Shown in pieces: positions 1-9,100 of a stretch of DNA of 13,939 nucleotides (position 1 is the stretch's first letter; each line of letters begins with the position of its first letter). The notes below the pieces were generated by a model. The model was not told the DNA's origin and did not search any database. It saw only the letters and a list, made by a program, of their open reading frames with translations. Position numbers and translations under genes: made by a program. Origin of the DNA: an uncultured Prevotella sp. (GTDB lineage: Bacteria; Bacteroidota; Bacteroidia; Bacteroidales; Bacteroidaceae); assembly GCA_900556795.1 (NCBI GenBank), contig USQD01000020.1, positions 1-13,939 of the forward strand, read 5' to 3'.

Positions 1-10
1 GATAAATTAT

Positions 11-18
11 TACCTTTG
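11..18 (+). promoter_or_regulatory. Bacteroidota-type -7 promoter box for the first secreted protein
   Basis: TACCTTTG matches the TAnnTTTG -7 element used by the Bacteroidota primary sigma factor. The matching -33 element would lie to the left of the window and cannot be seen. Transcription would start at about 24-26, giving a 5' untranslated region of roughly 83 bases. That region contains a small ACGC/GCGT hairpin (41-55) and an A/T-rich stretch before the start codon. The call rests on the motif and its position; no transcription start is shown directly. Confidence 0.6.
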
Positions 19-107
19 CCGCCAAATGAGAGGAAGATTAACGCTAAAGATGCGTGATGAGTTACGAATAATAATTTCAAATAACATAAATTTTAAAAGT
101 CGAGAGT

Positions 108-2588
108 ATGAGAAAAGTTTTACTTTTTGCGACAGCATTGTGCCTTTCTTCTGTAGCAATGGCGCAGACATCTATTCAGTCGGCTCTTAATGCCCAGAAA
201 GGTGAGAATACCTTCAAGGTTGAGAGCAGTGAGGCTAAGAACACTTATTGGAAGTTTACAGCAGACAAGAACTATCTTGCCAAGGTTACTCCATTGGCTG
301 GATCAAGCAATGTTCCTACTGTATTTACATCGGTAGAAGGAACAGATTCGCTCACCCTGGGTGGTGCGGGCTTGAAGTATCCTTCTAAAGCGTATGCCTT
401 GGAAAAGGGTAAGACCTACTATTTCGTCATGAACATGACAGGTGAGTCTGGTTTCAACCTTGATTTGTCAGAGATGGCTTCTTATGGCAAGGGTCTCTCT
501 CAGGAGGATCCTGTAGAGTTGAAGGTTGGTGAGGAGTTGTTCTTGGGTGACCCGCTGGGTGCTCAGTATGCGAACACTACTGCCTATGTTACCTATACTG
601 CAGAGAAGACAGCTCAGCTTCAGTTCTCTTTCTCAAGCTACCTTTCAGGTGCCACAGTAAATGGTAACTACACTTCTGTACAATATGATCAGGCAACAGG
701 CGGATATGTGCTGAAAGTGAGCGTAGAGAAGGGTAAGACTTATACCATCGCACTGAATCTTCAGGGTAGTGTCGTTGCAAACTCTAAGCTCGTAGAGGTG
801 AAGGCTGGTTCTCTTGAGATGCCATTCGCCTTGAACGAGGGTGAGAACAAGGTGCCTGCCGAGATGGGCGACTACTACTTTACTTATACTCCTACCAAGA
901 CGGGTTATCTGAACATCTCCAGCGATGCTGCGCTGGCTGGCGGTCAGGTAAAGGTATATTCCAGCTTGAACAATATCACCTATCAGGAGGTAGCGGCTTC
1001 TTCTGGGCCTGGTACCTATAATGTTCGCGTTGAGATTCCTTATACAGGTTCTACCTATTATATCGTAGTGAACAAGTTGCAGGATTCTGCTACCGAGGAT
1101 GTAATCAAGGCAGAAATGCAGGCCTACCAGCCAGGTGAGACTGTGAATACAGCCTTCGATTTGACTGAACTCCCTGTAGAGAAGACTTTGCCTAGTGCCA
1201 AGGGTACCTATTATTATAAGCTCACGGTTCCTGCCAACACTGAGAAGTTTGTTACGGTTGAGACTGATGCCAATCTCGATGCAGCTACTTCTATCATCTT
1301 CTACAACCAGCAGAATGGCGAGTATGGTGCTGCTACAGTAAAGGATGGCTTGCTGAAGACTTACGTTGGTGGCCAGTCTTACGATATTACTTACATCCTG
1401 AAGGTTACAGCCAATGAGGATAATCCATTGGCATTCACGGTTTCATACCTGGATGTAGAGATGGGCTCTCTTGTAACAAACCCAGCTGAAGCTGTGGAGG
1501 GTGACAACGAGATCACCGTAGAGGGCACAGAATACTTCAAATATACAGCTACCAAGAATGGCAAGCTCAATGTGGAGGTTGATCCAGGTGCTACCGTCAG
1601 CTTCCCTAAAGGTACAGGCCAGTGGGATGGTGAATACACAGCCATCAACAAGGGTACCGACTTCTTTATCGAGGCTACTGCCGGAACCACTTATCTGATT
1701 AAGGTATCTGGTGCAACCAAGGGTACAACCATGATTCTGGAAGAGAAGGAGTTCTCTGCCGGTGAGTCTCGCACCAACCCTATCGTCATGGAGGATGAAG
1801 AATATACATTCACCAAGGCAGGTGCTGCTGACCTCTGGTTGCAGTATAACGTAACTGAGGATGGTGTTCTCGACTTCGCCTGCGACCAAGGCTATAATGG
1901 TGGCAGCGACCGCATCGAAATCTTCAAGAATGAGGAGCCATACGGAACTACCATGATGGGTACTGAGAACTTTGGTGGTGTTTCAGTCACCATATATAAG
2001 GGTAAGGTTATCGTTAGCAAGGGCGATAAGCTCTATATCCACTGCGTTATCGCAGGTAAGGTTACCGGTAGCAAGATCATGCTCACCAAGCATGAGGCTG
2101 AGCCAGGTGAAACTGTAACCAATCCATTGGTTATCACCAAGGGTAAGACCGTAACAATTACAGGTGCTTCCCGCAGTACTCCTGTATGGATGAAGGCTTC
2201 ACTCCCTGCTGGTACAACCACCTTCCGTCTGAGCGGTTACTTGATGACTGACCTCTATAACAGTCTGGAGGATGCCAAGAATGGTGCCAATGCCGAGGAG
2301 GTAAGAGCCAATTACGTACAGCTGCCTGATGGCTCTTACGTTTATGAGTTTACCAAGGAGATGGCAGCAGCTGGTGATGTTTACTTCCAGTTTGTTGATT
2401 CATACGGTCCTACCGATTTCACATGGATGGATAACGATGCAACTGGCATCTGGAACATCGAGGCAGCTGGCGACAGCAAGGTATCTATCTTCAAGATGGA
2501 CGGTACCCAGGTGAACCAGATTTCCGGCAATGGTGTATATATCATCAAGTCGAACGGTAAGACCAAGAAGGTTGTTATCAAGAAGTAA
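108..2588 (+). CDS. Secreted T9SS cargo protein built of about seven tandem beta-sandwich modules, function unknown
   Basis: An 826-residue protein with a Sec signal peptide (residues 1-19, likely cut after AMA before Q20). The mature part reads as about seven degenerate modules of roughly 100 residues: about 20-125, 128-229, 232-340, 342-452, 453-548, 552-662 and 665-770. Most open with a pattern like G-E/S-x-x-x-N-P followed by a short hydrophobic strand, a Tyr- or Trp-containing strand (YYFTYTPTKTGYLNI, YFKYTATKNGKLNV) and a T/D-rich strand. This resembles pre-peptidase C-terminal (PPC)-like or similar adhesive beta-sandwiches, but I do not recognise a named family. Residues 777-826 form a short T9SS type A sorting domain: TGIWNIEA, then FKMDGTQV, GVYIIKSNGK and the basic end KKVVIKK. 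No catalytic motif is visible, and the mature chain has only two Cys (592, 646). ATG 108 is chosen because it starts the signal peptide directly. Surface exposure is inferred; binding or scaffold roles are possible. Confidence 0.9.
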   Translation: MRKVLLFATALCLSSVAMAQTSIQSALNAQKGENTFKVESSEAKNTYWKFTADKNYLAKVTPLAGSSNVPTVFTSVEGTDSLTLGGAGLKYPSKAYALEKGKTYYFVMNMTGESGFNLDLSEMASYGKGLSQEDPVELKVGEELFLGDPLGAQYANTTAYVTYTAEKTAQLQFSFSSYLSGATVNGNYTSVQYDQATGGYVLKVSVEKGKTYTIALNLQGSVVANSKLVEVKAGSLEMPFALNEGENKVPAEMGDYYFTYTPTKTGYLNISSDAALAGGQVKVYSSLNNITYQEVAASSGPGTYNVRVEIPYTGSTYYIVVNKLQDSATEDVIKAEMQAYQPGETVNTAFDLTELPVEKTLPSAKGTYYYKLTVPANTEKFVTVETDANLDAATSIIFYNQQNGEYGAATVKDGLLKTYVGGQSYDITYILKVTANEDNPLAFTVSYLDVEMGSLVTNPAEAVEGDNEITVEGTEYFKYTATKNGKLNVEVDPGATVSFPKGTGQWDGEYTAINKGTDFFIEATAGTTYLIKVSGATKGTTMILEEKEFSAGESRTNPIVMEDEEYTFTKAGAADLWLQYNVTEDGVLDFACDQGYNGGSDRIEIFKNEEPYGTTMMGTENFGGVSVTIYKGKVIVSKGDKLYIHCVIAGKVTGSKIMLTKHEAEPGETVTNPLVITKGKTVTITGASRSTPVWMKASLPAGTTTFRLSGYLMTDLYNSLEDAKNGANAEEVRANYVQLPDGSYVYEFTKEMAAAGDVYFQFVDSYGPTDFTWMDNDATGIWNIEAAGDSKVSIFKMDGTQVNQISGNGVYIIKSNGKTKKVVIKK

Positions 2589-2613
2589 TGGGTCTTATAA
2601 GTAATGGGTCTTA
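2583..2613 (+). repeat. 15-base tandem duplication spanning a stop codon
   Basis: AAGTAATGGGTCTTA occurs at 2583-2597 and again at 2599-2613, a period of 16. The first copy contains the TAA stop (2586-2588) of the 826-residue protein, so the duplication repeats the end of the gene plus nine downstream bases. The second copy is non-coding. It looks like a recent replication-slippage event. Confidence 0.85.
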
Positions 2614-2636
2614 GCATGATGATGCATATATAATAT

Positions 2637-2681
2637 AAAAAGGTGCAAGTGGGGTGCAAAAACTCTGCCTGCGCCCTTTTT
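2637..2681 (+). terminator. Probable intrinsic terminator after the 826-residue protein gene
   Basis: GGGTGCA (2652-2658) can pair with TGCGCCC (2670-2676), including one G-T wobble, and a run of five T follows (2677-2681). A longer alternative pairs AAAAAGGTGCA (2637-2647) with TGCGCCCTTTTT (2670-2681), with one bulged C and one wobble. Either fold ends at the T-run. It lies about 50 bases past the stop codon and would separate this gene from the protease gene, although the imperfect stem may allow read-through. Confidence 0.6.
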
Positions 2682-2777
2682 CGTCAAAATGTCGCTTGCT
2701 TTAGGCCTGTTGTTACTACAGAAAAATAGAAAAGAATTAAGCATTATATTATTTACACATTAAAAAGCGAGAAAACT

Positions 2778-5700
2778 ATGAGAGGTCTCAAAAGACTGCT
2801 TTTGGCTTCCGTCTTGTGTGCGGGATATACCCAGGCCACTTGGGCTATCAAGGCATATCCCCATCCAATCACGATGCGGCAGCCTGACGGCACCACCTTG
2901 TTGGTAAGAATACAAGGTGATGAGAATTTCCACTTCGTTACCACCACGGATGGATTTCTCCTGAACAAAGACAAGAAGGGTTATTTCTGTTACGTGGATT
3001 ACGACAAGAAAACCCAGAAGAAAGTGATGACCAAGCAGAGAGCACACAATGTGGATGTGCGCTCCGACAAGGAGAAGAAACTCCTGGAGTCACTGACCAG
3101 TGCGAAAGATGCCACTGCCGACATCTTGAGCAGAACCCCTATCATGAAGAAGGCGCCTAACAAGTTCCTGAGCCGCCGCATCGTTGCTCCACGCAAGTAT
3201 GCTGCCGAAACAAGAACCGGTGAGGCTACTGTCAAGGAATCGCAGTATCTGGTGGTCCTGGTTAACTTCCAGGATAGCGTATTGCGCCACACCCAGCAGG
3301 ACTTCGACCACTGGCTGAACCAGCCTGGCTACAGCGAGAACGGCGGTACGGGTAGCGTGAAGGATTACTACCGTGACAATTCCATGGGTCAGTTTATCCC
3401 TAACTTCAAGGTAGTGGGTCCATACACCCTTTCCAAGCCAACAGCCTACTATGGTGGCAACAGCAGCAGTACCAGCGGTACTGATACCAACCCACGCGAC
3501 ATGGTGAAGGAGGCTGTGGAACTCGCCAAGAAGAACAATCCTGATATGGATTTCCGCCAGTTTGATAACGATGGCGATGGCATCATGGACAACTGCTACG
3601 TAATCTATGCCGGTTACAGCGAGGCAAGTACAGCCAATGGCGATGACATCTGGCCACACAGCTGGTATCTGGATGACAACACCACCATCGACGGCGTGCA
3701 GATTCACGACTATTCCTGCTCTGCCGAGCTGGTAGGTATGCCAGGTGCTCCTGTAGTTCCATCTATGGACGGTATCGGAACCTTCACCCATGAGTTCGGT
3801 CATGTGCTGGGTCTCAAGGATATGTACGACACCGATGATACCAGCAATGGTAAGGGTATCGATCCGGGTGCCTACAGCCTTTATGCTTCAGGCAGTTACA
3901 ACAACGATAGCCGCACTCCTCCTTGCCTGATGGCATTCGAGCGTATGCAGATGGGCTGGATGAAGGAAGGCGAGGACATCGTAGAGGTGAAGAACCCTGA
4001 GGATGTTACCCTGACTTCTATCGCCGACAATAAGGCGCGTTTCATCAACTGCCAGCCAGACCGTACTCCTGGTACAGGTATGGAGTGGTTCATCCTGGAA
4101 AACCGCCAGCAGACGGGTTGGGACAAGTATATCCCGGGTCATGGTCTGCTCATCACTCATTACGACTATACCGATGAGATGAAGAAAGACTGGTGGGATA
4201 TCAACGGACCAAACAACAGCGCCAAGCATCGCTGCATGTATATCGTGCCAGCCGACGGCATCGACAACGAGGTGACCCGTAGCGGCGATACCTATCCGGG
4301 TAAATCTGCCAATACATCTTTCACCGACACCACCACCCCTAGTTCCCTGAATTGGGAAAAGGAGCCGGTTAACGTGCCTATCACCAATATCATGGAGCAG
4401 GACGGCAACGTGATGTTCCAGGTTAATGGCGGTACCAGCAAGTGGAACTTCATCAAGACACTTGTGCCAGAGAAGATTTACGATACACAGGCAACCTTCA
4501 AGGCAAACGTCGAGAGCAACAAGGTAGATGTGGATGAGGTAGGCTTCTGCTGGAAGGAAGGCGCTTCTGCCGACCCAACCCTCACCGATGGTGTGAGCGC
4601 AGCAGGCAAGGTAGAGAATATCAAGAATGCTTCTTTCACAGCCAAGGGCCTGCAGCCAGGAACCACCTACAGCGTACGCTCTTACATGAAGATGAGCGAT
4701 GGCAGCATGGTATATGGTTCACCGGTTCCATTCACCACCGAGTGGGCATACGCCAACGTAACCCTGGATACTCCATTCTACGGTAACTTCCTGAGCTGGA
4801 CAGACGGCAACCCTGACGGATGGCAGATTATCGACCACAATGGCGATGGTACCACCTGGTATCAGGACGAGGGTGCCCAGGCTGTTCACTATTCTCTGAA
4901 CTACTGGAACGATGCAGATGATTATCTCATCAGCCGTCGCCGTTTCCACGTGCCAGAGAAGGGCGTGCTGTTCTTCACCCGTGGTGTGACAGAGGAGAAT
5001 GGTGTGGAAGACCTGGAGGTATTGGTTTCTACCAAGACCAACGATCTGAACAATTTCCACCTCGTAAAGCGTTTCTCTTTTGCCGATTACTTCGGTGCTC
5101 AGCATGCTGAGGAGGTAGATTTGAGCCAGTTTGCAGGAAAGGATATCTATATTGCCTTCCGTGTCTGCTCAGAGAGAATGCAGAACGACCTCTGGTTGTG
5201 GAACGTGATGGTAACCCAGAAGCTCGATACGCCTAAGGACGTGAAGCTGGAGAGAACCAGTGAGAGCGTGCTTACTGCATCATGGAGCCCTGTGGAAGGT
5301 GCTGATAATTACTATCTCTGCCTGAGTAGAGAGACCAATAAGACCAACTCGCAGACCGTGTTCACCCCTATGGATTTCTATCAGAATGTAGAGGGTGATG
5401 TAGTTCTGGGCACAGGTTCTATCCAGTTCCGCAGCAATGGTTCTGTTACCCTGAAGGATTGTCCTGACGGTATCAAGGACTGCAAGTTCATCGTCACCGC
5501 ATCCGGTCCGCTCGGTTCTTCTGAGTTGAGCATCGAGGGTACTGAGGATGGCAAGACATGGAATGCCGTGGGTTCCAAGATTACCCTGAAGGAATATGAT
5601 TCAGAAGGTCAGGAAGAGGATTACTCTACCTATCTGGAGAACAAGAAGTACAGACAGCTGCGCTTCAAGTTCAAGAATGGCGGTAGAAATGCCCGCATCA

Positions 5701-6149
5701 AGTATCTCACACTTACCTACAATGATGGCAAGGTATACGAGGAGTTGGCAGCCGGTTCTGTAGGAAATGCCACCGCGATTCCTATTACCAACAAGGAAGA
5801 CGGCGAGTATGATGAGGGCAAGTACCGTGTTTGGGTAGCTTCAGGTAAGGGCAACCTTTACTACGATGAGTCTGCACCTGTTTACTACCAGGCAAATACC
5901 TCTACAGGCATCCACGATGTCATCGAGGGTACTGGCTTCGGCATCAGCGTGAACGGTGGCAATATCCAGGTAGATGGCATCAAGGCAGGCTACACCGTGA
6001 CCTGTACATCTGCTGCCGGCGTTCAGCTCTATACCGCTGAGGCACGCTCTGGCAGTCTGAACTTCCAGGTTCCTGCAGGCACTGGCATGGCTATCATCAG
6101 CGTAAGCGGCGAGGGCAAGACCCATCGCAGCAAGATTATCATCAAGTAA
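2778..6149 (+). CDS. Secreted M6-family (immune inhibitor A-like) zinc metalloprotease with cleaved-adhesin-type domain and T9SS tail
   Basis: A 1123-residue secreted endopeptidase. Signal peptide about 1-23. Residues 24-150 look like an M6 propeptide (QPDGTTLLVRIQGDE and TTDGFLLN). The catalytic domain spans about 150-550: HEFGHVLGLKDMY at 338-350 gives zinc ligands H338, H342 and probably D348, with catalytic E339. DNDGDGIMD (263-271) is a calcium-type acidic loop common in this family. Downstream are an FN3-like domain (about 556-654) and a choice-of-anchor J / gingipain cleaved-adhesin-like domain (about 660-815, with DGWQIIDHNGDGTTWYQ at 680-696). A second FN3 follows, apparently split: strands A-C at 818-851 and E-G at about 995-1040. 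Between the two halves lies a discoidin-like beta-sandwich (about 859-985, EDGKTWNAVG, YRQLRFKFKNG). Residues 1044-1123 form the T9SS sorting domain ending SKIIIK. No SD sequence is obvious; the start follows A-rich DNA. The gene is followed after 34 bases by the giant adhesin-like gene, so the two are probably co-transcribed. The protease class is well supported; the substrate is unknown. Confidence 0.92.
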   Translation: MRGLKRLLLASVLCAGYTQATWAIKAYPHPITMRQPDGTTLLVRIQGDENFHFVTTTDGFLLNKDKKGYFCYVDYDKKTQKKVMTKQRAHNVDVRSDKEKKLLESLTSAKDATADILSRTPIMKKAPNKFLSRRIVAPRKYAAETRTGEATVKESQYLVVLVNFQDSVLRHTQQDFDHWLNQPGYSENGGTGSVKDYYRDNSMGQFIPNFKVVGPYTLSKPTAYYGGNSSSTSGTDTNPRDMVKEAVELAKKNNPDMDFRQFDNDGDGIMDNCYVIYAGYSEASTANGDDIWPHSWYLDDNTTIDGVQIHDYSCSAELVGMPGAPVVPSMDGIGTFTHEFGHVLGLKDMYDTDDTSNGKGIDPGAYSLYASGSYNNDSRTPPCLMAFERMQMGWMKEGEDIVEVKNPEDVTLTSIADNKARFINCQPDRTPGTGMEWFILENRQQTGWDKYIPGHGLLITHYDYTDEMKKDWWDINGPNNSAKHRCMYIVPADGIDNEVTRSGDTYPGKSANTSFTDTTTPSSLNWEKEPVNVPITNIMEQDGNVMFQVNGGTSKWNFIKTLVPEKIYDTQATFKANVESNKVDVDEVGFCWKEGASADPTLTDGVSAAGKVENIKNASFTAKGLQPGTTYSVRSYMKMSDGSMVYGSPVPFTTEWAYANVTLDTPFYGNFLSWTDGNPDGWQIIDHNGDGTTWYQDEGAQAVHYSLNYWNDADDYLISRRRFHVPEKGVLFFTRGVTEENGVEDLEVLVSTKTNDLNNFHLVKRFSFADYFGAQHAEEVDLSQFAGKDIYIAFRVCSERMQNDLWLWNVMVTQKLDTPKDVKLERTSESVLTASWSPVEGADNYYLCLSRETNKTNSQTVFTPMDFYQNVEGDVVLGTGSIQFRSNGSVTLKDCPDGIKDCKFIVTASGPLGSSELSIEGTEDGKTWNAVGSKITLKEYDSEGQEEDYSTYLENKKYRQLRFKFKNGGRNARIKYLTLTYNDGKVYEELAAGSVGNATAIPITNKEDGEYDEGKYRVWVASGKGNLYYDESAPVYYQANTSTGIHDVIEGTGFGISVNGGNIQVDGIKAGYTVTCTSAAGVQLYTAEARSGSLNFQVPAGTGMAIISVSGEGKTHRSKIIIK

Positions 6150-6183
6150 TAAACAATAGCTAATAGCATCAAATAGAACATTT

Positions 6184-9100
6184 ATGAAACATTATAAATA
6201 TTCTGCCATCTTGTTGGCGGCAATGACCTGCGGAGCTGTATGGGCTTCGGTAGATGCGCTGACTGATGGAAAGAAGGGTGAAGGCGAAAAGGTGAAGCCA
6301 TCGGAGAATTTCGTGGCTCAGTCTCGCAAGGCACCTGTCGTTCGCTATACCAAGATGAAGGTGGAAGGCAATGCCGAAGGCGTGCCTTACGGACTCCAGC
6401 TGATGGGTGTGAGCGACAAGACGGTGAAGTTGAGCTGGATTTCACCAGAAAAGACCGATGGCTACTTCGATGATTTCGAGAATCATCAGGACTTCGCCAT
6501 CAATTCAGCCGGTAACGTGGGCTGGTCGTATATCGACGCCGATAATAACAATACCTATACCTGGCAGGCTTGTACCTTCCCAACTCAGGGTCAGAAGATG
6601 GCTTTCGTGGTCATGAACCCTTGGGAAACCTCTCCTGCGGTGAACGAGAATCCAAATTACCAGCCTTATTCTGGCAAGAAGATGCTGGTGGATTTCAGTT
6701 CTAACGACGATAAGAACAACGACTACATCATCTCGCCAGAATTGAACTTCGACCGGGACTTCCAGTTTAGCTTCATGGCTCGCAGTTACAAGATCGAGGG
6801 CGACAACTTTGCCGCTGAGCGTGTTCGCGTAGGTTATTCTACCACCGGCAAACGTCCTTCCGACTTCAAGTATGTGAACGAAGGTCCATACGTGGAACTG
6901 CCTGCGGCTTGGACACTCGTGAAGTATAACATTCCTAAGGAGGCGAAGTATGTAACCATCAACTGCGTTTCTGAGAGTGGATTCATGATGATGCTCGACG
7001 ACATCTTCGTGGGAACCAACAAGATTCGCCCTACCCGGAGCAAGAAACAGCTGGCAGCTGCCAACCCTGTGGTGGGCTTCAACGTTTATCGTGACGGCGA
7101 GAAGGTGAACGAGGCTCCTATGGATTCTGCACGCTTCACTGATAATGTGCCAGATTATGCAGACTATACCTATACGGTGACTGCCGTTCATCAGAATGGT
7201 CAGGAGTCTGCCCAGAGTGAACCTCTGAAGGTCACCGTTCCGGATATCCGCCTGTTGCCTTTCGAGGACGACTTCGACGACTGGACGCTCCATGCCGACA
7301 AGTGGACTACCGTGAACCTCGACAACAACAAGGAGAGCAAGTGGTCTATCGACTACTACGAGTATGGATTGGTTGACCCATCCGCTACCTACAGCTGGTC
7401 GGCTTTGACCAATTACAACCAGGCACTGGAGACCCGCGAGCTGAATACTCCAAACAAGGACAACACCTACCTGCGCTTCAACCTGCGTCTCCGCAACAGT
7501 GAGCAGACCAATGTTGACTACATGGAGGTAGAGTTGAGCTGCGATGGCGGAAAGACTTGGGAAGGTCTCGATGTATTCGACAACTACTCTGGTGGCTTCG
7601 ACTGGACAACTTATACCTATCCTATCGGTGAAAATCTGAGCAATAACCTGTTCAAGATCCGTTTCCGTGCGCATGGCGACGATGCCAAGTGGATTAACTA
7701 TTGGTACGTAGACGATGTGAAGGTATGGAACCCGGTTTGGGCGAAGGGACAGCTGAGTGTCAAGACTCCTTCTGGCACCATCTCCAGATGTCCTGTTACC
7801 CTGACTGGCGATAACGGCGCTGTGATCAACGAGACCACCGATAAGAATGGTGTGCTCAAGCTCGACCAGATAGAGGAGGGTACTTATACCGTAAGCATCA
7901 TCCGTGAGGGCTACAACGAGTATAAGGGTACATGGACCGTCAAGGCCGATGGTACCAACAACTTCACAGCCAATCTGGAGGCTCCAAAGGTAGCACTTTC
8001 TGCCAACACCGTGAGTGCAGACCTGGAGGCTGAGGCTAACATCACCAAGAACTTCACCATCAAGAACGAGGGTAACGGTCCTTTGATCTGGTATCTCAAG
8101 GAGAATACCAACAAGGGCACCGGCGACATCTCTCATCGTTGGGAAACCATGCCATCATGGAACACCTCCGGCGACTTGCAGAGGTCTATCGCCTTCGATG
8201 GTGAGTACTACTATACCACCTCTTCCGTAGAGTTGGGTAAGTTCTGGAAGTACGACAAGAACGGTAAGTTCATCGAGCAGTTCTCTATCCCAGAGATGTA
8301 TTACAAGCTCTACGACCTTGCCTTCGACGGCCGCTACTTCTACGGCAGCGACTGGTCTAACCGTATCTTCAAAATCGATTTCGACAACCGTCGCATCGTG
8401 GATGTCATCACCGTGGGTGGTGTTTCCGACCTGAAGATTACCCACTGTACCTACGATCCAGCCTACGACGGCTTCTGGATTGGTACCTTTACAACCATCG
8501 GATTGGTTGACCGCAAGGGTAAGTTCATCCGTAAGATGGCTGCCTTGACTACTGATGGCAACATCGCTGTCTATGGTTCTGCCTACGATAACGTAACTCC
8601 TGGAGGTCCATACCTCTGGTTGTCTGATATGACTGCCGAGTCTTCAGATAAGTTTGATAAGCTGCAGCTCCGTCAGTATGACATCGCCAAGGGTAACCTG
8701 ACCGATGTGAAGCACGTATTGACCGATGTTCCTGGTTATGTAATGGGTGGTCAGGCCACTGGTCAGAACTATGTCTGCGGTCTGTTCTCTTCTATGGATG
8801 TAGTTCCAGGCAAGTTGGTTCTGATGGGAATACTCAACCAGAGTCCTAACCTGGTATTCAACTATACTCTGGCAGAGACCAACAAGTGGCTCAACCTCTC
8901 TCCTAAGCATGGTACGCTGGAGCCGGGTGCTGAGCAGGTAATCAACGTAGGTCTCGATGCTCTGGAGGCAAAGAAGGGCGACAGCTATGCTACAACAGCT
9001 ACTCTGTTCACCAACCCGGAGTTGGAAGCACAGACCATCAGCTTCAACCTGAATGCTACATCTGAGTCTTCTGCTCCACGTCCGTTGAGCCTGAAGGCTG

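Noticed and set aside
2745..2756. Possible promoter (TATTATTT) just upstream of the M6 protease gene
   Set aside because: It lacks the TTTG half of the -7 consensus, has no convincing -33 partner and would leave a leader of only about 16 bases. I could not identify a reliable promoter for this operon.
3090..3803. A 237-codon open frame on the minus strand
   Set aside because: It lies antisense to the M6 propeptide and catalytic domain, and its translation has no recognisable features.
6184..6246. Lipoprotein signal at the start of the giant protein (Cys at residue 16)
   Set aside because: The residues before the Cys (AAMTC) do not fit a lipobox, while AVWA/SV is a good signal peptidase I site and the protein has a T9SS tail.
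6505..8136. A 543-codon open frame on the minus strand, and a similar 303-codon one at 11311-12222
   Set aside because: Both lie wholly inside the adhesin gene, opposite clear domain motifs, and their translations show no domain, signal peptide or family motif. Long antisense frames are common in this codon usage.
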